Source: Thermosulfuriphilus ammonigenes (GTDB lineage: Bacteria > Desulfobacterota > Thermodesulfobacteria > Thermodesulfobacteriales > ST65). From it: DNA of 64,000 bases. The notes beneath the pieces were generated by a model that was given only the letters and a program-made list of their open reading frames with translations, was not told where the DNA came from and did no database searches. Position 1 is the stretch's first letter. Each line of letters begins with the position of its first letter. The stretch is taken from positions 860,576 to 924,575 of the forward strand of contig NZ_CP048877.1 of assembly GCF_011207455.1 (NCBI RefSeq), read 5' to 3'. The position numbers and the translations under genes are program-made. Positions 58,364 to 64,000 of this stretch are shown piece by piece.

Positions 58364-59116
58364 ATGAAGATAGCTATTGCCGGAAAAGGCGGTGTAGGGA
58401 AATCCACCATCTCGGCCTTTATTATTGAGGCCCTTCTTGAGGCTGGCCGGCGTGTACTGGCCATAGATGCTGATCCCAGCCCCCATCTGGCCAGACTTTT
58501 AGGCTTCCCCGAGGCCGAGGCCATTGTTCCTATCGCCGAGATGACCGACCTACTTGAGGAACGCACCGGTAAAGAAGGGGCCTTTTATCTTCTAAACCCC
58601 AAGGTAGATGATCTTCCGGAGCGCTTCATGCTCCGCCGGGGCCCTTTGAGCCTCATGGTTGTCGGGGCCATTCGCAAGGGGGGCGGAGGATGTGCTTGTC
58701 CTGAGAATACGGTTCTTAGAAATCTTATTAATCTCCTGGTCTTTGGCGCCCAGGAAGACCTGGTCCTGGATATGGAGGCCGGGGTGGAACATCTTGGCCG
58801 GGGGACCTTGGCTGGAGTAGATCATCTCCTGGTAGTCGTCCAGCCCTATCAGGGAAGTCTGGAGACAGCGGCCAAGATTGCTCGCCTGGCCGAAGACCTT
58901 GGCCTGGCCCCACCGCTTTATCTCGCCAACGCTACAACCGATGAGGCCGATGTGGCCTTTATAAAAGAAGGTCTGGGAGTCGAACCCTTTGGAGTTTTTC
59001 CGTATGATCCGGCGGTAAGGCGGGCTGAGAGAGCCGGAGAGCCGATAGCCAAAAGCAGCCCGCTGCTCCTTCAGGTAGCCAAGGAGGTTGTAAAGAAACT
59101 TGCTGACGGAGCTTAA
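58364..59116 (+). CDS. CooC-type P-loop ATPase, copy 2
   Basis: 250 residues, same family as the 7.9-8.6 kb gene: Walker A GKGGVGKST (7-15), DADPSPHLARLLG, and a C-x-C pair in GGGCACPEN. The middle differs (ALNPKVDD-like LLNPKVDDLPERF, acidic DMEAGVEHLGRG). It probably loads metal into an enzyme such as CO dehydrogenase, but the client is unknown. folE2 starts 17 bp before its stop, so the two are translated together. Confidence 0.82.
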   Translation: MKIAIAGKGGVGKSTISAFIIEALLEAGRRVLAIDADPSPHLARLLGFPEAEAIVPIAEMTDLLEERTGKEGAFYLLNPKVDDLPERFMLRRGPLSLMVVGAIRKGGGGCACPENTVLRNLINLLVFGAQEDLVLDMEAGVEHLGRGTLAGVDHLLVVVQPYQGSLETAAKIARLAEDLGLAPPLYLANATTDEADVAFIKEGLGVEPFGVFPYDPAVRRAERAGEPIAKSSPLLLQVAKEVVKKLADGA

Positions 59117-59909
59117 AGACGTCCAAAGCCAGCCGGACTTCCGAAGAATTGAAATCGACAAGGTTGGCATTAAGGACATCCGCTACCCGATAACTGTCCT
59201 TGACCGGGGCCAGGGCACCCAGCAGACCGTGGCCTCTATCAACATGTATGTGGATCTGCCCCACCATTTTAAGGGAACCCACATGAGCCGGTTCGTGGAG
59301 ATCCTCAATGAGTACCGCCGAGAGATAAACATCAAGAACATCGACCGTATCCTCCGAGAGATGCGGGAACGTCTCTCGGCCAAGGTGGCCCATATTGAGA
59401 TCGCCTTTCCCTACTTCATTGAGAAGATGGCCCCGGTGACCAAGACCCCGGGGCTGATGGAATACTTCTGCTGTATCTACGGCTCAAGCGGGGAACACTG
59501 GCGGGACCTGGTCCTTGAAGTCCACGTTCCGGTGACTACAGTCTGCCCCTGTTCTTTGGAGATCTCCTGCCAGGGGGCCCATAACCAGCGGGGAATTGTT
59601 CGGGTGAGGATCAGATTCAAGCGCTTCTTTTGGATCGAGGACCTGGTAGAAATCGTTGAAGACTGTGCCTCTTGTGAGGTCTACTCGGTGCTTAAGCGCC
59701 CCGACGAGAAGTTTGTTACCGAGAAGGCCTTCAGACGGCCCATGTTCGTCGAAGATGTAGTCCGGGCCGTCTGCGAGCGTCTGATGGAACACCCAGAAAT
59801 CACCTGGTTCTCTGTAGAGGCCGAAAACTTTGAATCTATACACAATCATTCGGCCTATGCCTTCATCGAGAGACGGAAGACTCCCCCTAAATCTGAGAAC
59901 GGGCCTTAA
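59100..59909 (+). CDS. folE2: GTP cyclohydrolase IB (FolE2)
   Basis: 269 residues. Converts GTP to dihydroneopterin triphosphate using a metal-flexible site. Metal-site cysteine C149 and C151 in TTVCPCSLEIS, then H161 in GAHNQRG, and later RRPMFVEDVVR and ESIHNHSAYAF. The start is TTG at 59100 (AGGAGG at 59082-59087 is 12 bases away); no ATG occurs early in the frame. The product feeds folate and, via QueD, the queuosine pathway of QueF at 5.8 kb. Confidence 0.94.
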   Translation: MLTELKDVQSQPDFRRIEIDKVGIKDIRYPITVLDRGQGTQQTVASINMYVDLPHHFKGTHMSRFVEILNEYRREINIKNIDRILREMRERLSAKVAHIEIAFPYFIEKMAPVTKTPGLMEYFCCIYGSSGEHWRDLVLEVHVPVTTVCPCSLEISCQGAHNQRGIVRVRIRFKRFFWIEDLVEIVEDCASCEVYSVLKRPDEKFVTEKAFRRPMFVEDVVRAVCERLMEHPEITWFSVEAENFESIHNHSAYAFIERRKTPPKSENGP

Positions 59910-59951
59910 CGCCGTTGACAACTGCAGCCCTGGCCCATTAAGTTTGCCGGT

Positions 59952-61256
59952 ATGACTCTAAAAGAACGCACCCAAAAAGGAGAAATCCCCCCTATTGTCG
60001 AGGTCTGTGCCCGAGATGAGGGTATTCCAGCCGATGAGCTAAGAGAGCTCATTGCCCAGGGGCGGGCCGTTATCCCCGCTAACAACCGATTTGAACTTAA
60101 AAGTCCCCGGGCCATCGGAGCCGGTCTGAGGACCAAGATCAACGCTAATATCGGCACATCCAAAGACCGGCCAGAAATTGAACCCGAGCTTGAAAAGCTT
60201 GAGGTAGCCCTTAAAGCGGGGGCCGACGCCATTATGGATCTCTCCACCGGCGGCCCTATTAACGAGATCCGCCAAGAAATCCGTCAACGTTGCCCGGTAC
60301 CTCTGGGGACAGTCCCCATCTATCAGGCTGCTGTGGAGGCCGTAGAAGAGAAGAAAAAGCCCATTGTCGAGATGACGGTGGATGAAATCTTTGCCGCCAT
60401 TGAACGACACGCCCAGGATGGGGTGGACTTTATGACCGTCCATTGTGGGGTCACCCGAGCCGTACTCGAAAGGCTCTCCCACAAGGAACGGATCCTCGGG
60501 GTGGTCTCCCGGGGAGGATCCTTTTTAGTGGAATGGATGGTCTATAACCAGAAGGAAAATCCCCTATATGAGCATTTTGATGACCTTCTGGCCATTGCCA
60601 AACAGTACGAGGTCACCCTTTCGCTGGGAGACGGCATTCGCCCCGGTTGTTTGGCTGACGCCACCGATGGCCCTCAAATCCAGGAGCTAATAATCCTTGG
60701 AGAACTCACCTTAAGGGCCTGGGAGGCTGGAGTTCAGGTAATGATCGAAGGCCCTGGGCATGTCCCCCTTGATCAGGTCAAAGCCAATGTCCTCCTGGAA
60801 AAACGTCTCTGTCATGGAGCCCCCTTTTACGTCTTGGGCCCCTTGGTCCTGGATATTGCCCCCGGTTATGATCATATCGGCTGCGCCATTGGAGGAGCGG
60901 TAGCCGCCGCCGCTGGGGCTGACTTCCTCTGCTATGTCACTCCAGCCGAACACCTCCGGCTCCCCACGGTAGAGGATGTCCGCGAGGGAGTTATTGCCGC
61001 CCGAATTGCTGCCCACGCTGCCGACATCGTCAAGGGTGTTCCTGGAGCCTTTGAGAAGGACATCGCCATGGCCCGGGCCAGAGCCAGACTGGACTGGGAG
61101 GCCCAGATAGAACTCTCTCTGGATCCAGAACGGGCCAAACGTTTTCGCAAGGAGGGAGGTGTCTCCCCGGGCCGGGCTTGCACCATGTGCGGTGAATATT
61201 GTGCCATCAAGGTCTATCATCGGGCGCGCAAAAAAACCTTCTTTCCCAGGGGTTAA
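59952..61256 (+). CDS. thiC: Phosphomethylpyrimidine synthase
   Basis: 434 residues, radical-SAM enzyme that rearranges AIR to HMP-phosphate for thiamine. The cluster motif lies at the C-terminus as C410-x2-C413-x3-C417 (CTMCGEYC), the short spacing seen in archaeal-type ThiC rather than the x4 of the E. coli form. Other segments: [41 protein letters not shown] and [15 protein letters not shown]. Only 42 bp separate it from folE2, so no TPP riboswitch fits. thiDN follows after 6 bp. Confidence 0.97.
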   Translation: MTLKERTQKGEIPPIVEVCARDEGIPADELRELIAQGRAVIPANNRFELKSPRAIGAGLRTKINANIGTSKDRPEIEPELEKLEVALKAGADAIMDLSTGGPINEIRQEIRQRCPVPLGTVPIYQAAVEAVEEKKKPIVEMTVDEIFAAIERHAQDGVDFMTVHCGVTRAVLERLSHKERILGVVSRGGSFLVEWMVYNQKENPLYEHFDDLLAIAKQYEVTLSLGDGIRPGCLADATDGPQIQELIILGELTLRAWEAGVQVMIEGPGHVPLDQVKANVLLEKRLCHGAPFYVLGPLVLDIAPGYDHIGCAIGGAVAAAAGADFLCYVTPAEHLRLPTVEDVREGVIAARIAAHAADIVKGVPGAFEKDIAMARARARLDWEAQIELSLDPERAKRFRKEGGVSPGRACTMCGEYCAIKVYHRARKKTFFPRG

Positions 61257-61262
61257 TTCCTG

Positions 61263-62603
61263 ATGCTTAAGGTCCTCACTATCGCCGGATCAGACTCCGG
61301 GGGTGGTGCCGGTATCCAGGCAGACCTTAAAGTCTTTGCCACCCTTGAAGCCTACGGGATGAGCGTGGTCACCGCTGTCACTGCCCAGAATACCCGGGGA
61401 GTATGGGGCTACGAGGCGGTAGCGGCCCCTTTGGTGGAGAGGCAGCTGGAAGCGGTCCTTGAAGATATTGGAGCTCAGGCAGCCAAAACAGGGATGTTGG
61501 CCGAAAGCAATATCATAAAGGCCGTCGTAAAAGGGCTGAGGAGGCACTCTGTGCCTATTGTGGTGGTAGATCCGGTTCTGGTGGCCAAGGGTGGAGCCAG
61601 ACTGCTGGCGGCCGAGGCAGAAGAGACTCTTAAGAGCGAGCTCTTCCCCCTGGCTACGGTGATCACCCCCAACATCCCCGAGGCCGAGGCCCTTTTGGGG
61701 GCCAAGATAGAAACTCTCCCCCAGATGGCTGAGGCCGCCCGGAGACTGAAAGATTTCGGCCCCCAGGCGGTAATCATAAAAGGCGGACATCTTAGCGGCC
61801 CGCCGACAGACATTATCTTCGATGGTCAGAGAATAGATGAAATCCCCGGGGAGCGGGTCACAGGGGCGGTCGGCCATGGAACGGGATGCACCTTCTCAGC
61901 TGCCCTCACCGTATATCTGGCCAAGGGGCTTCCCCTCCTTGAGGCGGCCAAAAAAGCCAAGGAGTTTGTCACCCTGGCCCTTAAGGCCGCTCCTCGTGTT
62001 GGCCACGGTATCTCCCCTACGGACCCCCTTATCTGGAGCCGCCGGGAGAGGGAGCGCTTTTATGTCCTGGAGGCCCTGCTCTCAGCCGCTGAAATCCTCT
62101 GCCGGCATCCCTCGCGCCCCCTGGTTCCGGAGGTACAGATAAACTTGGGCTATGCCCTGCCACTGGCCCAAAACCCAGAGGAGGTAGCCGCCTTTCCGGG
62201 AAGAATCGTCGGTTTTAAGGAAGGAGTCCGGGTGGTGGCCCCACCAGAGTTTGGAGCCTCCAGACACGTGGCCAACATTATCCTTACCACCATGAGATAC
62301 TCCCCGGAACATCGGGCGGCCATGAATATCCGCTATGATGAAACCTATATCTCCCGGGCCCGAAAGATGGGGCTCAAGGTCGTTGAGTTTTCCCGGGCCG
62401 ATGAGCCCCCGGCAATCAAGAAAAGGGAGGGATCAACCCTCTCCTGGGGGGTGGCCTGGGCCATAGAACACCTTCAGGACATTCCAGATATCATTTTTGA
62501 CCGTGGTGATGTGGGCAAAGAGCCAATGATCCGACTTCTGGGACGCCGTCCCGAGGAGCTGGTTTCCCTGGCCCTCTCTCTGGCTGGTCTCAATTCAGCC
62601 TGA
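61263..62603 (+). CDS. thiDN: ThiD-ThiN fusion: HMP-P kinase and thiamine-phosphate synthase
   Basis: 446 residues. Residues 1-258 are ThiD ([38 protein letters not shown], anion-hole GHGTGCTFS with C209). Residues about 266-446 are ThiN ([70 protein letters not shown]). The enzyme phosphorylates HMP-P and joins HMP-PP to the thiazole phosphate, replacing ThiE. This fusion is common in archaea and in some anaerobic bacteria. With ThiC it supplies the pyrimidine branch. Confidence 0.94.
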   Translation: MLKVLTIAGSDSGGGAGIQADLKVFATLEAYGMSVVTAVTAQNTRGVWGYEAVAAPLVERQLEAVLEDIGAQAAKTGMLAESNIIKAVVKGLRRHSVPIVVVDPVLVAKGGARLLAAEAEETLKSELFPLATVITPNIPEAEALLGAKIETLPQMAEAARRLKDFGPQAVIIKGGHLSGPPTDIIFDGQRIDEIPGERVTGAVGHGTGCTFSAALTVYLAKGLPLLEAAKKAKEFVTLALKAAPRVGHGISPTDPLIWSRRERERFYVLEALLSAAEILCRHPSRPLVPEVQINLGYALPLAQNPEEVAAFPGRIVGFKEGVRVVAPPEFGASRHVANIILTTMRYSPEHRAAMNIRYDETYISRARKMGLKVVEFSRADEPPAIKKREGSTLSWGVAWAIEHLQDIPDIIFDRGDVGKEPMIRLLGRRPEELVSLALSLAGLNSA

Positions 62604-64000
62604 GGTTTCTTCTGGTAGTAGCCACCATTTCCTCAAGGTCACCTACCGCTGCCTTAAGCTCAGAGGAGATCTTCTGAAGCCCGGAAACTACTTCTTTGTT
62701 TTTAAGGGCCGCTTGGTGGATGTCTCCCAGATCCTCACGGGCCAGTCTGGCCACTTCTTGGCTGACCTCTTCCACATTACGAATGGCCTCTTTTATGAGG
62801 CTGATCTCCTCGGCCACCTTTTGAAAGAAAGTCTCAATCTCGGCCACCAAGCCCTGACCGGCTTCGGCCTCTCTAACGCTCCTGTCCATGAGCTCCACTC
62901 CAGAGGCCACCTCTTTCTGAAGGCTGGAGAGAATGTTTTCAATCTCTTCGGTGGCCTTATGAGTTCTCAGGGAGAGATCTTTTACTTCGCCGGCCACCAC
63001 GGCAAAGCCCTTGCCGGCCTCCCCGGCCCGGGCGGCCTCAATGGTGGCGTTTAGGGCCAGAAGGTTGGTCTGCTCGGCTATTTCCCTGATAGTCTGGATA
63101 ATAGAGCCAATCTGACCGGAGAGTTGATGGAGGTGGTCCATGTTTCCGTGGATATCCACTATAGCCTGACTCAGGTTGGCCACGCCCTTTCCCACCCGCT
63201 GGACAACCTCTCGACCCGAGACAATAACCTCGGTGGCCCTCTGGACAGCCTTTTCCGCCGCTGAGGCCTCCGTAGCTACCTGTTCTATCCTCTTTGAGGC
63301 CTCCTGGGCCTTCTGGGCCTTGTCTTCCTGGATCTCAGCAATTTGGGCCATTCCCTCGGCCTCCTTCACCACCGTCTCTGTGCTACGAGCCACAGCCGTA
63401 GCCTTCTCTGCCACCCCCAGCAGATGTTTCCCCAGATTCTCCACCAGCTCATTGAGATACGCAGCCATGCGGGCCATCTCGTCCCGGCCGCGGATCTGAA
63501 AACGATGACCAAGATTGCCCCGGGAGATCTCTTTCACCCCCTGATAAAAGGTGGCCAGAGGTCTTTCAATGGCCCCACGGAAGACCAGCCACGATAGAAG
63601 CATCAAAAGAACAAGCAGGCCTACAGTAAGCTCCAGGCCTTGTCTTCTTAAGGCCGTAGCCGCCTCGAGAACCCGGCCGCTGTAGGCCACCAAAAAGTAG
63701 GAGTTCACCTCCCCTGCCCGCCAATCAGAATGACAACGAAGACAGTAGGTTGTCGTCTCTACTGGAATAATACGAGCCAGATCTTCAGAGACCATAAAGA
63801 CTTCACCTGAGGGAGCAAAAGCCTTCAGGAGATCCTGATAGTTTTGGCCAACCTTTTTCCGGTTTGAGGAGTAGAGTACAGTCCCCCCAGCATCTATCAA
63901 AGAAAGTTCCTTTATGCCCCTCTGACCGGCCACTGTTTGCAGAAGATGTTCGAAGGTCTTCATGTTGCCCTTACGCAGGGAGTCCACGGCGCTGGTAACG
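62590..64000 (-). CDS. Methyl-accepting chemotaxis protein with c-type heme motif (5' end beyond window)
   Basis: The frame stays open to the right edge, so the N-terminus and probably a first membrane helix are missing; about 470 residues are visible. A sensor region contains the heme-attachment motif C-L-R-C-H (codons at 63730-63744) in [15 protein letters not shown]. One membrane helix ([16 protein letters not shown]) follows, then HAMP ([24 protein letters not shown]) and the signalling hairpin with the tip [37 protein letters not shown]. It probably senses redox state or a gas in the periplasm. It overlaps the convergent thiDN by 14 bp. Confidence 0.9.
   Translation of the reverse strand, partial: VTSAVDSLRKGNMKTFEHLLQTVAGQRGIKELSLIDAGGTVLYSSNRKKVGQNYQDLLKAFAPSGEVFMVSEDLARIIPVETTTYCLRCHSDWRAGEVNSYFLVAYSGRVLEAATALRRQGLELTVGLLVLLMLLSWLVFRGAIERPLATFYQGVKEISRGNLGHRFQIRGRDEMARMAAYLNELVENLGKHLLGVAEKATAVARSTETVVKEAEGMAQIAEIQEDKAQKAQEASKRIEQVATEASAAEKAVQRATEVIVSGREVVQRVGKGVANLSQAIVDIHGNMDHLHQLSGQIGSIIQTIREIAEQTNLLALNATIEAARAGEAGKGFAVVAGEVKDLSLRTHKATEEIENILSSLQKEVASGVELMDRSVREAEAGQGLVAEIETFFQKVAEEISLIKEAIRNVEEVSQEVARLAREDLGDIHQAALKNKEVVSGLQKISSELKAAVGDLEEMVATTRRNLRLN

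Noticed and set aside
59910..59951. TPP riboswitch before thiC
   Set aside because: Only 42 bp lie between folE2 and thiC and no THI-box motif is present.

Overview
The window is a dense, almost wholly coding stretch of bacterial chromosome. Genes often overlap by 1 to 20 bp, and no intergenic gap reaches 300 bp. I see no insertion sequence, prophage, CRISPR array or rRNA operon. The contents suggest a Gram-negative anaerobe with outer-membrane and type IV pilus machinery (LolA, a lipobox lipoprotein, PilM). Anaerobic markers are class III ribonucleotide reductase NrdD, two CooC-type CO-dehydrogenase maturation ATPases and SelA. TrmFO, FolE2, a ThiD-ThiN fusion and a PurD-PurE fusion accompany them, and Arg AGG/CGG codons are frequent. 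My best guess is a thermophilic member of the Thermodesulfobacteriota or a related deltaproteobacterial lineage; this is inference from gene content only.

Layout. 1-2.9 kb: 5' part of pilM, divergent from lepA-lepB. 2.9-8.6 kb (minus): cooC, cinA, thpR, queF and a PocR-PAS hybrid histidine kinase. 8.7-14.4 kb (plus): gatB, mtnA, a divergent MreB paralogue, an inositol monophosphatase, a Nudix hydrolase and a response-regulator diguanylate cyclase. 14.4-18.4 kb (minus): an RNB exoribonuclease, then hisB, a lipoprotein gene and hisA. 18.5-20.7 kb: a hypothetical gene and a TIGR03790-like/TPR protein. 20.7-26.8 kb: a FadR-like TetR regulator divergent from purD-purE and tsaC, then nrdD, a glutaredoxin and an Nfu scaffold. 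26.8-31.8 kb: rlmH, selA, a TPR protein and a PAS hybrid kinase. 31.9-36.9 kb: metallo-beta-lactamase protein, trpB-trpA-aroB and a CDP-alcohol phosphatidyltransferase. 37-47 kb: PEP-CTERM protein, metK-ahcY, lon, two CNNM/CorC proteins, trmFO, ndk. 47-53.7 kb: hsp20, tRNA-Leu, tig-clpP-clpX-lon, tRNA-Val, tRNA-Asp. 53.8-64 kb: DUF218 protein, ftsK-lolA-nadA, a second cooC with folE2, thiC, thiDN, and a truncated chemoreceptor with a c-type heme motif.

How the genes work together. A protein-quality-control block stands out: Hsp20, trigger factor, ClpP, ClpX and two complete Lon proteases. Cofactor and precursor synthesis recur: FolE2 and QueF (pterin/queuosine), ThiC and ThiDN (thiamine), NadA (NAD), MetK and AhcY (SAM cycle), PurDE (purines), HisB/HisA, TrpBA and AroB. 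Two hybrid histidine kinases, a diguanylate cyclase and a chemoreceptor supply sensing.

Regulatory DNA is the most informative non-coding content. Tandem NrdR-type boxes lie upstream of nrdD. A palindrome resembling the Bacillus FadR operator lies in the leader of the FadR-like regulator. A sigma-54 type -24/-12 element precedes the PEP-CTERM gene. A strong terminator for nfu is embedded antisense inside rlmH. No wholly new multi-gene system was evident. The best leads are those regulatory sites, the PurD-PurE fusion, the divergent MreB paralogue, the extended CDP-alcohol phosphatidyltransferase and the cysteine or heme motifs in the sensors.
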